From Isoetes taiwanensis (Eukaryota > Streptophyta > Lycopodiopsida > Isoetales > Isoetaceae): DNA of 64,000 nucleotides. A program made the position numbers and the translations under genes. The DNA lies in NCBI GenBank assembly GCA_021234155.1, contig JAJEKV010000010.1, positions 6,914,871-6,978,870 of the forward strand, in the 5' to 3' direction. A model generated the notes under the pieces. That model did no database searches and was not told the origin of the DNA. It worked only from the letters and a program-made list of their open reading frames with translations. Below are positions 19,939 to 31,138 of this stretch, in pieces; positions within the stretch are counted from its first letter, which is position 1; each line of letters begins with the position of its first letter.

Positions 19939-20357
19939 GATCAATAGGATGAGATAAAGATTCAGATTGAAAAAGCAGAGCTCGACATTGCTAAAGGATG
20001 GAAATTGAAAGCCAAGATCAAGGAGCTCAAAGAAGATGAGAGATGTAACTCTAAGTACTTCTTCATCAAAACCAAAACCAGAATAAAGAGAAACCAGATT
20101 CATGAGATTAAAGTTGGTGATTCAATCATCTCTGGGGACAATGAACTCAAGAAAGCGGCTGTAGATCATTTCACCAACATTATGGGTACCAACACTGATT
20201 GCACTGATGCTGAGATGGACACCTTTATTAATTTAGAAAATAGAATTAACCGTAATCAGGATGAGATGATCTCCTCCCCTTTCACGGAGTGTGAGCTGAA
20301 AGAAGTGGTAATGGGCATGGACAATGGCAAAACTCCCGGGCCTGATGGCCTACCAGC

Positions 20358-21345
20358 AGGGTATTTTTTAGTGGCCCCGGCGGGCCAGTTGGCCACACAT
20401 TCATATTTTTTCAGAAATGGTTGGCTACGCCAGAGTAGGATACGTTCATGCCCTGGCCGAAGGGTAGTGGCCAGTTCAAAATACAAATTTGTATATTTTA
20501 CTTGTTTAGTAGCCAATTTGATATTTACTAAATCCGGCTAGGCGTAGGGTGTGGCCAATTCGATTTTTGTGCGTAAGAAAAAACTTATCGAGGCAGCCAA
20601 TTAGAACCTAAGGTAAATTTTAATGAGTAATGGGGTGGCCATATTACATCTCGGCCACATGTCCATCTAAGAATCACCACTTGCAGTCCTCTAGGATTAG
20701 GGTTTCATATATATTTTTTAATTTGACCAAGCTAGCATAAAAAATCGCCCTTTCACACAGGTTTAATTTATTCTACCATGTCAAGCCTGTGTTTTTCCTA
20801 TTCTTCTCGTATGCAATTGTTCCGTTATTCATGTGAATATGAATATGAATATGAATATGAATATGAATATGAATATGAATATGAATATGAATATGAATAT
20901 GAATATGAATATGAATATGAATATGTGTTTTTCCTATTCTTCTCGTATGCAATTGTTCCGTTATTCATGTGAATATGAATACGAATACGAATAATACGAA
21001 TAATACTTAATACGAATACAATAATACGAATACTATCACGAATACGAATAATATAATCTAATAATTAATACTAATACTGATACAATAATAATTAATAATA
21101 CGAATACGAATATGAATATGAATATGAATAGCATGTTCCTATCTTAACAAACACAAATTTGCTCGTAACCAATTTGTTAATGTACCAAAATAAAAATTTT
21201 ATGGTTGCGCCAGTTCAATTACGCCATCTTAGCAAGAAGGTGCAAAATATCGCCAGGCCAAACTACGCCAAGTTATTTATCCTACATGGGCAGTAGCCAG
21301 TTGTTTCTGGCCCTATAAAAATATAGGGCGCTTAAAAAATACCCT
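20358..21345. mobile_element. Non-autonomous TIR element, 10-bp target duplication (MULE-like)
   Basis: GCCTACCAGC flanks the element on both sides (20348-20357 and 21346-21355). The ends are inverted: AGGGTATTTTTTA at the left, TAAAAAATACCCT at the right. Removing the element and one target copy restores the LINE frame (DGLPA|EFFKKAW). Subterminal GGCCA/GGCCAG words are repeated at both ends. No transposase is present. Mutator-like elements usually duplicate 8-11 bp, so MULE is the best guess; the very short TIRs leave that open. Confidence 0.88.
20835..21130. repeat. (GAATAT)n and degenerate (GAATAC)n microsatellite
   Basis: About 15 perfect GAATAT hexamers (20835-20925) lie inside a duplicated phrase (TTTTTCCTATTCTTCTCGTA at 20792 and 20929). 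A decayed GAATAC/AATACGAAT stretch follows to 21130. All of it is inside the 988-bp TIR element. Confidence 0.9.
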
Positions 21346-22019
21346 GCCTACCAGCTGAGTTTTTTAAAAAGGCATGGCCTATCATTCACGAAGTTGTCAC
21401 CAAGCTTGCCAATGAATTTAGAATCACCAAGCGCTTGGATGCTCGGATCAACACCAACCTCATCACGCTTATCCCTAAGATGGACTCTCCCATTTCCTTT
21501 GCTGATTACAGACCCATCTCTCTAACCAATGTCATTTACAAGATAATTGCAGGTGCTATAGCTGCCAGACTCAAAAAGGTTTTGGACTCGGTTATCAGCA
21601 GCACCCAGTCTGCCTACCTCAAAGACAGGTTCATTCTGGATAATGTTGTGACTGCTATTCTTGGTCTGCAGTGGGCTAAAGACTCCAAGCAAGACATAGC
21701 TCTTCTCAAGCTGGATATCACAAAAGCCTTTGATACTGTTAGCTGGAAATTTCTTCATAAAAGTTGCAGAGCTCTGGGTTTCAGTGAGGAAAGCACTGGT
21801 TTATTTAATGCTATTCTTAACAACTCCAGATCTGCAGTTCTTATAAACGGTGAGACCAGCCCATTTTTCTCAATCCAGAGGGGGGTTAAACAAGGTTGTC
21901 CTCTTGCACCCTTTCTCTTTTTATTGCTATTCAATCTAGGGAGATCGACAAAGGTACTCAAGCAGCAGACCTCTTTGGCTGTAAGTATTTTCCCCCCTGC
22001 ACGAAATCTAAGATTTTAG

Positions 22020-23345
22020 GGATCCCCTTTGCTATCAGAAGCAATGCCTCTGATCTTTCTATAAAAAGGTAGATTCCTTAAATTCTAAATATCTTTCTAA
22101 AAATGGCAGAGCTATAATTGCCAACTTTGTTATATCCTCCTCTCAGGTTTACCAATCCTCGGTCATTCTAGCCCCCAAAAAGGTTTCTAACAAGCTTCAA
22201 AGTATTATTGGCAGGTTTATTGCTTGTGGTCAGAATAAGAGGTGTTGGCATCCTGTCTCGATGGAGGAATGCTGCAAACCCAAGAAGAATGGTGGTCTGG
22301 GTACTATAAATATTCGAAAACAGGGTTTGGCTTTAGCTGCCAAGTATTTTTACAGAGCCTGTTATGACAAAATTAAGCATCCTATTTCAATCTTGATCAG
22401 GCACTATATCAGCAAATGCCATCCATATGGCTGGAGGATTCTCAAAATGGAGCTACCCCACTCCATCTTTTTTCCTTTCTCTATCCCTGCTGCTATTCCT
22501 GGTTTGATCAGGAAATGGATCTGTGCCTGGATGGAGGTTAGACATATGTATACTTGGGAGAAGGGTATCTCTATGGAACAATCCATCTTCTGGAACCCTG
22601 CCTTAGTCCTTGATAACCCTAATTTATGCCTGGCTTGCCATTTTCCAGATCAGGCAAAATTATGGAAGAATAAAGGGATTACTATGATCAGCCATCTCTT
22701 TGATGACAATGGCATTATCCTCTTCCATAACTCTAAGCTTGCCAAAGAGGATAATCATACGAGAATGCTATATGAAGCTATTGTTAATATTGTCTTGCAG
22801 GGCAATTGGTCCCACTCTCTTGACCCATGGGTTACACTGTTAAATCGGCATACAAGTTCCTGATGAGTCAACAGGATATCACTATCCACCTTAAATGGGG
22901 AGTCTCACCTGACACAGCCTAGAAAAACTTGGTTTTTATGTGGAGAAGCCCGATTAACCCAAAGATCAAGGCTTTTATGTGGCAATTATGGCACAAAGGC
23001 CTGGCAACCAATTGTAAGAGATTTCGTTTATCCATGACTAACTTGGATTTGTGTGACAGATGCCTTGCTGCTAAAGAGGACGAGGAACACCTGTTCAGAT
23101 CATGCCTTTGGTCAGAATGGGTTCTTGAATTAGCCTCTAATATTCTCGGCCAAAACATGGTAGAGCTAAGCCAAAAGGACTTCTTTATGCCTACCAATCC
23201 GACCGATTGGAGGATTTATATCCTCCTTTGGAGGATCTGGAAAGGAAGAAACACCTTTATCTTTGATTGTGAAATCATCCCCCCGGAAGGGATCATTAAA
23301 CAGGTATTATATGACATTAATTGGATTATGGAAATTAATGGGTGA
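22020..23345 (+). pseudogene. LINE ORF2, thumb/connection and RVT zinc-finger part
   Basis: Three frame pieces follow the deletion: about 22020-22260, 22261-22863 and 22929-23345. The first reads NGRAIIANFVISSSQVYQSS. The second reads NGGLGTINIRKQGLALAAKY. The last contains MWRSPINPKIKAFMWQLWHK then LDLCDRCLAAKEDEEHLFRS, the zf-RVT zinc-binding signature near the carboxyl end of plant L1 ORF2 proteins. Order and spacing are those of a normal ORF2. Stops near 22863 and 22920 and frame changes show decay. The 3' untranslated region follows to the tail at 23835. Confidence 0.8.
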
Positions 23346-24195
23346 ATTGGTTGTTTTTGCAGATAGTCTGTTTCTTATGACTAGGAGGCTTGAATGGAAG
23401 AAAATCAAGGCTGATATCAATCGTGAATGGATCAAATTTTTCGGAGCAGTGGAAACATCTGTACACGCAGAAATATTTTGCGCATGTGGATGCTGCTGTG
23501 ACCAGAATTTCGACATAAGAAGGGAGCTAATTTGCACAGCGAAGGACGCCAAAGGAAGATACAATATGGCTATGGCCACTTCATGCGTGTGTGTCTACTG
23601 CGTGTTCCATACAATCTTCAAGGGGAAAGCAAGGAAATGCACCAACCAGAATCTCAAGACAATTCACTAAAACTAAAAACTTGCATCGTTCCGACCTCCG
23701 TTTTCTCTGATACCTAAGTTTTTTCCTGTTGCATAGACATATTTCTTTTCAACTTGAGGGTTAAACTTCCCTTGAAAAAAGTGTTTTGTACTCCTTAATT
23801 ATACTTAAATATAAATAGCCTTCAATTAGAAAAAAGTGTATGGATTTGATACCTTGTCACATGGAGATTTTGCTCCAGAACCTGGTTTTGCAGACGTTAT
23901 TCACCAGTACTTTCCAACAAATGAGGCCCTGCTCTCTGCTGGACAAGCTAACCCAACAGTAAATAATGAATAAATGTTAGAGACGGCAAAGTCATTGAAT
24001 ACAAAGGCATGCAAGCCATTGTATCCAAATGCTAAAATCTCGCATTTAGCGACTTGTTTATTGATAATAAATCTCCAACATAAGTGTGGATGGAGCAAGA
24101 ACAGTCTTTCCTAGTTATTTAGGTAAGGAGAAAATTTTGATTTCAACTAGTATTTGAATGTGTTATTTATTGATACATGTTGGTTTGCAGCTTAT

Positions 24196-24750
24196 TGGGA
24201 GACATATTACCCGAAGGCCATTGCCTTCCAAAGAATAGAAGAGAAGCAATGGCATGCTTGCATGAACTAGGTTTGGAATATAATTCCATACATGCGTGTC
24301 CAAATGATGTATCCTTTTCGCAATGAATATGAAAAGTTGAACATTTATCCAAAGTGTAATGAGCCGAGGTATGATACCAAGATGAGAACAACAAGAGTTC
24401 CAAGGAAAGTTTTGTGTCATATGCCCTTAATACCAAGGTTACATAAGATGTTTTGTTGTCCATCACTTACTGCGCTTATGGAATTTCACTCAAAGCATCT
24501 TAGTACGGATGGCATTTTAAGGCTCACAGTGCATGGTGAAGCAATGAAACACATTGAGGATAAGTGGCCAGTTTTTAAAGAAGAGCCAAGAAACCTACGC
24601 CTTGCCATTGGGTTAGATGGTGTTTGTCCATTTGGCCAAAGTTCCTCTAGTCACAGTGTATGGCCTATTGTGGTGGTGAATTATAATATCCCTCCTTGGC
24701 TAGCAACAAAAACAGGGCACCTTATGCTGACGCTTATTGTTCCAGGTATA
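24196..24750 (+). pseudogene. TNP2-type transposase, amino part
   Basis: The text GDILPEGHCLPKNRREAMAC then LGLEYNSIHACPNDV lies in one frame. It continues in another as YEKLNIYPKCNEPRYDTKM, RVPRKVLCHMPLIPRLHKMF and LRLAIGLDGVCPFGQSSSSH, then SVWPIVVVNYNIPPWL. This is the diagnostic run of plant TNP2/Transposase_21 proteins (CPNDC...CP.C...FPLTPRLQRL...LATDGFNPFG...WPV.L..YNLPPW). The Asp in LDGVCPFG corresponds to a catalytic DDE residue of this family. A frameshift near 24310 separates the first block. The exon ends near 24745 at CCAG|GTATAT, a plausible donor. Confidence 0.82.
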
Positions 24751-24810
24751 TATATTTCATTTATTTTTATTTTTTTTATGTTCTTAATTTCTGTGTTATA
24801 ATATAGGTAA

Positions 24811-25740
24811 ATATCAAGGAATATGGATGTGTACCTAGAGCCATTTATAGAAGAGTTGCAAGTACTTTGGAAGGGGATTAATATATATGATGTGGCAAGG
24901 TCACCTCATGTCTTTACTTTTTATGCTATATGTTGTTTCACTATCCAGGATTTAATGTTGCTTCAGGTGCGTGTACACTTCTAAAACAAACTAATATACG
25001 ATAATATACCATTCTAAAGCATACAAATACATGATAATACATAGTTTCTTCATTTCTAACATTTACATTTTACTCTATAGGTTTGCAAACAAGTGGATAC
25101 CATGGATGGCCCTCATGTGGATCTAACTTATCATCTTATCATTCAAAGCATTTAAATAAGCAAATATATCAACATAGTATGCGTGGGAATGTGACTATTG
25201 AGAAACCGAAAAGAAGAACTCCTGAGGATTGGCTACATACATCGACTGATGTAAGTCCCAAAACATGTCTGATGATGGTTTAATCACTCCACTCCTGGCA
25301 TGAAAAGACTATCTATATTTTATCGTCTTGAATACTGGTCACAGTTGAAAATTGCACACTTGCTTGACCCCATGCACACTTCCATTCAAAAATGTTGCAC
25401 ATTCAATTTGGAGACACTTAATAGGCGAGCGCGATAGTAGAAATGACTTAAAAGAATTAAAAATCATGCCACAGTTGTGGCCATTGGATAACGAAAAGTG
25501 CAAGGATGCACCTTGGGTTCTCAACAAGCAAGAGATTAAACAAGTCAAACAAGTGATATCTAAAATGAGAACACCAACAGGCTATAGTGCCTCTCTACGT
25601 CAGGCGTTTACAAAGGATGGTGAACTTACTGGCTTGAAATCACATGATTGGCATAAGTTTCTTCAGGTAAAGCTTGATCTTCTTTTAAAATCATCGTGTT
25701 CACTGACATATGCCTTTTTCTTTTAATGCAGCATCTTCTA
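24811..25740 (+). pseudogene. TNP2-type transposase, middle part with introns
   Basis: The text MDVYLEPFIEELQVLWKGIN follows an acceptor-like site at about 24807 and continues to FTFYAICCFTIQDLMLL, the expected TNP2 continuation. After an intron-like stretch come WRHLIGERDSRNDLKELKIM and YSASLRQAFTKDGELTGLKS with HDWHKFLQ. The GLKSHDWH block is the conserved GLKSHDCH of TNP2. The segment 25083-25283 between them is probably coding in another frame (HLNKQIYQHSMRGNVTIEKP). Multiple frames and stops mark decay. Confidence 0.75.
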
Positions 25741-26580
25741 CCAATTGCTTGACACCAAGAATTCGTGATGTCATATATCGATTGGGCAAATTTGCAAGGT
25801 ATCATTGTAATTGGGTACCTTCAAAAGTTATCTTCATTTTTTGTCGTACTATATGATTTTAATCGTTTACTTTTGTATAAAGATGGGTACCCTTAAAAGA
25901 AATCAACGCCTCTGAAATATCAATGATGGAGGTTGAAGTCGCAGAATTGCTATGCATATTGGAGCAAAACTTTCCTACTAGCTTGTTTGATCTCCAGCTC
26001 CATCTTCTTGTACATATTCCTGAAGAAATCCGTTTGGTTGGACCAGCTCCTGGTCATTGGATGTTTTTCTTGGAACGATATATGAAAGTTTTGAAAGGCT
26101 TTGTTCGTCAGATGGCTAGACCAGAAGCATGCATGGCTGAAGGGCATTTCGTGCAGGAGATTCTTTTTTTATGAGTGATGCAACCACATCAATAGATGTT
26201 AATGCTCCATGCATATGGCAAAAAGAACAATGCGTAGAAGACATGGGAGAAGTTCTTGAAGGTATTGGTGTGGAACGCAAACTTAGCAAAGAAATGTACT
26301 TGGACATGAACAAGTGGGTAATGGCAAACTGTGACAGCCTAGATGCATGGAGAGAACAATATAAGATTGCTTGTTAAAAAAGAGAGGAAATTAGAAAAAC
26401 TCGTGGTCTAGGAAGGAGGGCAAAACGTGGAAAACGCAGGAGGACCTTAGAAGATATTCAACTGTTGCCAAAAGCGATGCTAGGAGAGTGGTTATTAAGT
26501 AAGATGGAAGAAGCAGAACGTCAAGGCATCAAAATTCCAGTAGATGACTATGATGTAGCTCTTGGATGTTCAACATCTTA
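25741..26580 (+). pseudogene. TNP2-type transposase, carboxyl part
   Basis: VAELLCILEQNFPTSLFDLQ then LHLLVHIPEEIRLVGPAPGH and WMFFLERYMKVLKGFVRQMA with RPEACMAEGHFVQE is the conserved TNP2 end (CQLE..FPP.FFD...HL..HL..E....GPV..RWMYPFER....LK..VRN...PEGSIAEGY). The domain stays open from 25923 to about 26171. Further coding follows in another frame (GRRAKRGKRRRTLEDIQLLP) and ends near 26580. A GTAA-type donor is not clear, so frameshift and splicing cannot be told apart. Confidence 0.78.
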
Positions 26581-26637
26581 AATTTTACATCATTTTAACT
26601 TATCACTTGTTGTTGATAAGTTGTTAATCTTTAACTT

Positions 26638-27167
26638 TTGCAGGCAGGATTCTACACATCAATGTGGGCATATGGACAACATTTTCGAGTCATGAGCGCT
26701 AACAGAAGTAGAGTTACATTTGATAGCGGTATCGCGGCATGCTTTGAGCAAAAAAGTCAAGCTTCATCTAGAGACAATCAACCATTGGAAAGTGATTTCA
26801 ATTATGTTGGTCAAATAAAGGATATCATTGAAGTAGATTATCGCTCCTTCAAAGTCAATGTATTAAAAGCAAAGTGGTTCAAAGCATGTTATCGAGGGAG
26901 AAATCATACAATGAGACAACATCCATCAGTTTTTATGAGGTTAACTCTACTCAGTTTTTAAGAGAAATGGATGAGCCATTTGTTTATCCTAGACAAGTTG
27001 AGCAGGTTTTCTTCCATACAAATCAGAGGGACACTGACTGGTGGATCGTAGTTCATGCAACACCTACGCCACGATGCATGATTGATCCTTCTACTCGGAT
27101 TTGGCATCTTCCGAGACCGACCCAATCCTTTTGCTTGAGGGGGTTTTTGCTCCAGAAGACAATATGA
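26638..27167 (+). pseudogene. DUF4216-like carboxyl-terminal domain of the CACTA protein
   Basis: FDSGIAACFEQKSQASSRDN then FNYVGQIKDIIEVDYRSFKV and LKAKWFKACYRG match the start of DUF4216. FVYPRQVEQVFFHTNQRDTD with WWIVVHATP, in the next frame (26874-27167), matches its end (P.ILA.QA.QVFY..D......W.VV). The frame change is near 26900. In plant CACTA elements this domain follows the TNP2 region at the 3' end of the gene, as here. Confidence 0.75.
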
Positions 27168-27371
27168 ATGAAATGGCAGGTGATCGGGCAGAAACTCATG
27201 ATTCGACTGACGAGGACAATACACTTGAAGATCTGCTATGGGTACCAAATAGATTCAAGAAATCATCAGATCATTGATTACGACAATGATGATGATAATG
27301 AAAAAATTGCTATTGTGCCTCAACATTTACTGCATCTACAGCTCTTTCCATCAAAAAAAAAAAAAAGATAA

Positions 27372-27670
27372 CAGCAAGCAGTTTTTTGGATCTCGAGCTT
27401 GATAAGGGTTTTTTACATGATTTCAACTAACACAAGTCTGAATAGGGCCTAATATCATGTACAAAGGATAAAATTGTAGTTTGGATCACGAGAAGTGTCT
27501 CTGTAGTAACAGAGATACTTCTCATGATACCATGCTACAGAGACACTTCTCGTGATCCAAACTACAATTTTTTCTCTTGCACATGATATCAGGCCCTATT
27601 CAGACATGTGTCAGTTGAAATCATGCAAAAACCCTTATCATACTCGAGATCCAAAAACCTGCTTGCTGGT
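27372..27670. repeat. Long near-perfect hairpin (fold-back), ~136-bp arms
   Basis: The left arm 27372-27507 and right arm 27535-27670 are reverse complements with few mismatches (shared words: TTTTTGGATCTCGAG, TTTGGATCACGAGAAGTGTC). The loop is about 27 bp and itself partly palindromic. No obvious target duplication is seen. It could be a fold-back MITE, a CACTA end remnant or a small-RNA-producing hairpin. Confidence 0.9.
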
Positions 27671-28347
27671 TTTCTGTGACAGTTTCCTGACAAAATTTTT
27701 GATCCATTTTGGACTCGTTTTTCTCCATCATCCCAGTTCCAAATCAGGCCAAATTTTTTTTTCACGTGTTCCTACATCTTTTCTTTGATAGTCATTTCAA
27801 AAACCATCCAAAACTGTTTAGTAAAACTCAAGATAGCATCATTTTAGTGTGCAGACCTTGTTTTGTCTCAGGGAAATGTAGTGGCCAAATTTTCGTCCAA
27901 TTTTGAACCTGATTTTTTCAGACATCGTAGATCCAAATTAAGCCAAATGTTTTCCCATATCTCCCCATAACTTTTCTGTGGTTGCCCTCCAAAAATCATT
28001 TGAACAAGATCAGAGCTCGATATATTCAGATCTGAGTGCAACTACCTCATTTTGCTTTAGGGATCCTAATGTAAGTGATGCCTTTTTGCATAAGTTTGCA
28101 CAAATATTGGTTGCCTTGAGAAACCTGGAGGTCCTAACACATCATATCCATATCAAAGCATGCATATGAACTAACACATCTGAGAAATGTCACCTTGTAT
28201 ACGCGTATCCCAAAATGATTCAGTGCGCATGAAAGAGGAAGACAAGCCATATGATCAGTTTTTTCAAGATGCATTAGAATTTATGACAAGGTCAATAATT
28301 CCAACTCTTTTGAGCACTTCTATTCAAGACAATCTGTATACAATAGC
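27671..28347. other. No gene recognised
   Basis: Low-complexity, T-rich phrases (CAGACCTTGTTTTGTCTCAG, TTTTTTCAGACATCG) recur loosely. The stretch resembles non-coding LTR-element interior, but I see no motif. Confidence 0.25.
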
Positions 28348-28870
28348 TCTTGACTTCTAATTGCCACAGTGGGAGGAAAATAAATCCAAACTTATGTCAT
28401 GTCCGTCAGTTCCTATTGCTTCATGTCTTCAACTGCAACTTCTCGACTATGTCCCAAGTACAAACGACCAAAACTCGACCTCTATAATGTAAACTCTACA
28501 ATAACCTAGCAGCACATAGGGTTTACATTTCGGAGGCCGATACGTTTTTTTATAGAAACTAGGTGCACCATTTTTTATCATGGATGCAGAGCCATGGCAA
28601 CTGAAATAACAAGAATTTGGATCTACCGGCCATCCCGAACGATGCCAAACAATCTTGCTATTGCAAAATGCGCTCTTGACTTCTAATTGCCACACTGGGA
28701 GCAGGATAAATCCGAACCCCATTTTGTTAGTTCCTATTGTTTTGTGTTTTCAACTGCAGCTTCTGGACCATGTCCCAAGTGCAACCGACCAAAACTCGAC
28801 CTCTATAACGTAAACCCTTCAATAACCTAGCAACACAGAGGGTTTACGTTTCAAAGGCCATATCTTAGTC
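28348..28870. repeat. Tandem duplication, ~325-bp unit
   Basis: The phrase GCTCTTGACTTCTAATTGCC starts at about 28348 and again at 28671. CAAAACTCGACCTCTATAA and GGGTTTAC with inverted GTAAAC words recur in each copy. Each copy contains a small palindrome around GTTTACATTTCGG / TGTAAAC. The second copy is partial, ending near 28870. Confidence 0.75.
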
Positions 28871-29882
28871 AGATTCAACCAGGATCTTGCAAAATGTCAT
28901 AACATAGAGGGAGGGTGTTGATGCCAGAAGACGGACCCTTAAAACTTTCCGAAAATAGCTCGTCCCAAAGGACCTCTCATGAAGTCCCCTGGCCATGCGT
29001 GGGCAACTCTTCCACTCAGGAACTGTGAACTGGCTCTGCCAATGAACTTAGAACGTTGACATTACCTTAGAGACCAAGTTTCGTGGGCAAAAGGCCACCC
29101 TTCTCTAAGAAGCGCCAAAGTAGCTCATGTCCAACATGTTCGTAGTCAATTGGCCTAAGAGGTGGCTGCGGAATACTACCATGTAGTGGGTTCGTGTTTC
29201 TTTCGTTGCAAAAAATGACCGTACAACTTGGTCCCTAAGGTAATTTTACCATTCTGGACAGCATGGCAAAGTCAAATCTCCATTTCAGAGCCTTTGTATT
29301 GGCCAAACGATAAAATACTTGGGTTTCTACACGGTCAACCGCAGGACGCTTGATAAGATCTCCTGGACCGATCTTGGATTTTTTTGAACCTGATTGAAGC
29401 AGGTTACTTGAACAGCGGATTCAATGGTCTGATAGGGAAACTAAGCTCCAGAAGGGGGGGCATTGGCATATGGCCTCTTAGAGGAGCGCTGGCAGGAAAG
29501 GCTGTCTTGACAGCCTTTTTGAGGTCTGTCTCCTGGGGTCTAGACTTTCCCCTATGGTGAGGTAGCCCTGCAAAGTCCTGGCCTAGTTCGACTTGGAGAA
29601 GGGTGTCAGCGCTTTAACTTCTTTAAGAACCCTCTATTCTATCCCTTGCCAAACTCCTCTACCAAAAATTCCAAAGGTTGTCATATTTCTTGTATAAAGT
29701 CCTAGTCATCATGTCCATGTCACCACCATCTAGCCATATCATCCAAAATTTGCCAACATCATCAGATGAAAAGACCAAAGATGAACATCTTTTCATTTTG
29801 GCCTAGTCAAAACTTCACCTTGCTTACTTGGCATGCCATTTCACCACTTGGAGTGCCACATCATCTTTTCCATGCTGTTTGT
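28871..29882. other. Non-coding repeat-derived stretch
   Basis: It contains phrases typical of LTR-element interiors but no coding region. The last part (29697-29875: CATCATGTCCATGTCACCAC ... GGCCTAGTCAAAACTTCACC) is one of three dispersed copies of a ~180-bp repeat; the others are at about 31715 and 32278. Confidence 0.4.
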
Positions 29883-30333
29883 TGTTGAACCACAAGTGGT
29901 TCAACATGTTTTTGTAGGCCAATATATTTGGGGCATATTGCAATGGTTGATTTTAAGGGCTTGGATTAAGTGGTGGAAGTGGATGGTTAAGATGAAGAGG
30001 CAAAATTGATGGTTGTGATGAAGAGGTGGAAAACAATGGTGGGGATTAACAGTGTAAAGCATAAATAATTTGAGGAGATACTCTCTCCTCCTCTTCCCTT
30101 CACGTTCTTCATTGGGGCATAGTGGCAATGCTCATATGAGGAGGGTGGCAGCCTCCTCATCCTTATGTTGAAGGCTCTTGCCAGGGAGTTTGCTGTTGTA
30201 TTTGTATTTAGTTCCTTTTAATGGAAGATAAATCTTGTTGAAAGATAAATCTTGTTGCAAGTCTTGATTTTTGGCCATGGTATTTAAATGAAATTATATG
30301 GGTGTTGGCCTGGATGGGGAACCAGGTTCAACG
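29883..30333 (+). repeat. Left LTR-like repeat
   Basis: It matches 31139-31589 along its length with scattered substitutions. The terminal CA of the right copy is CG here. Confidence 0.75.
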
Positions 30334-31138
30334 TTATGGCACTCCTGGTGGGACTCTGTTCTTATGAGCAGAGTTTTATTCCCCAAAAAGAGCTCTGGTT
30401 GTAGTTAATTTCAAGGCTTGTGGTGGAACTTTGCCGGGCCAATGTTGCAGTAAATCCGTCACAGTATTGGGCTCTGCAGCAGGATCTTTGGCAAAATAAC
30501 TGCGGCCTGCTACTTTCTTGCTACCATGCCCGATCTGTCTACTTTCATACCCCGCCCATCTCATTCTATTTTTGCCCCTCCCGATCCACCGCCTGCCTTC
30601 CTAATGCATTCCGATTGCATGCCCTAACCCTAAAAGTTTATTTTCCTCTTTTTTTAATCTTACCATTACAGAAACATTATCTTAGAGCCAATTATTTTTG
30701 GGGCACCCCACTATTTTGTCTTAACACTTCGACCATTGCCCCAACCCTTTGTTTGCTATTGCGGATATTCCCCATGGTTTTGTTGGGGCACCCCATGGTT
30801 CTTGTTGGGACACCCTAAGGTTTTGCCAATGTGTGACATGCACTAATGATGCTATTTTATAGAACTTATTACATTATTATTTTGCCAAGGAGTGTTACTT
30901 CCGCGTGGACCAGAGCCACAGTAGCCAGTGCGGACGTTGGGAGTACCTTTCTTGGACTTGTTGAGTATGGTTATCCACACGTGGTCCAGAGCCAAAGTAG
31001 CTAGTGCGGGCGTGTGGATAGTAGCCAGTGCGGGCGTGTGGATGTGTCCAGCTCATTTCTATGTACTTCATAATGTATCTTAAGTTCTATATTATGTGTT
31101 GGGCCGAGGGGACTGGCCCGCATCTTTTTGGGGCATAA

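Larger units (their letters stand above)
20005..22019 (+). pseudogene. LINE ORF2, reverse transcriptase part, split and deleted
   Basis: The 5' half (20005-20357) leads into NGKTPGPDGLPA. After the 988-bp insertion the frame resumes at 21356 as EFFKKAWPIIHEVV, then PISLTNVIYKIIAGAIAARL, AYLKDRFILDN, LLKLDITKAFDTVSW (motif A, catalytic Asp) and RGVKQGCPLAPFLF (motif B). The expected motif C (F/YADD) does not follow. The text jumps to RSTKVLKQQ and soon stops at 22017-22019, so the catalytic Asp pair has been lost by internal deletion. The product would have been the L1 polymerase; this copy cannot encode it. Confidence 0.85.
16554..23835 (+). mobile_element. L1-type LINE with 17-bp target duplication, carrying two later insertions
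   Basis: GTGTATGGATTTGATAC occurs exactly at 16537-16553 and again at 23836-23852, giving a 17-bp target-site duplication. Between the copies lie an 88-bp 5' leader, ORF1 (DUF4283 type), and ORF2 with endonuclease, reverse transcriptase and zinc-finger parts, ending in a short A-rich tail (AGAAAAAA). Total length is 7282 bp, of which 336 and 988 bp are nested insertions. It is essentially full length. ORF2 has stops and an internal deletion, so the copy is dead. It interrupts the CACTA gene. Confidence 0.93.
23853..27370 (+). mobile_element. CACTA (CMC/EnSpm) element remnant, 3' part
   Basis: After the LINE target copy the sequence continues with open protein-like text (LSHGDFAPEPGFADVIHQYF to 23970). 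It then gives the ordered blocks of a TNP2-type transposase and a DUF4216-like tail. The likely 5' part is at 13894-14484, separated by Helitron copy 2 and the LINE. I did not find CACTA terminal repeats, so the outer borders are unknown. Stops and frame changes make it inactive. Confidence 0.8.

Noticed and set aside
19921-20103. Short reverse-strand ORFs within the LINE
   Set aside because: Antisense shadows of LINE ORF2.
20256-20516. Reverse-strand ORF crossing the TIR-element border
   Set aside because: It spans an insertion junction and has no family features.
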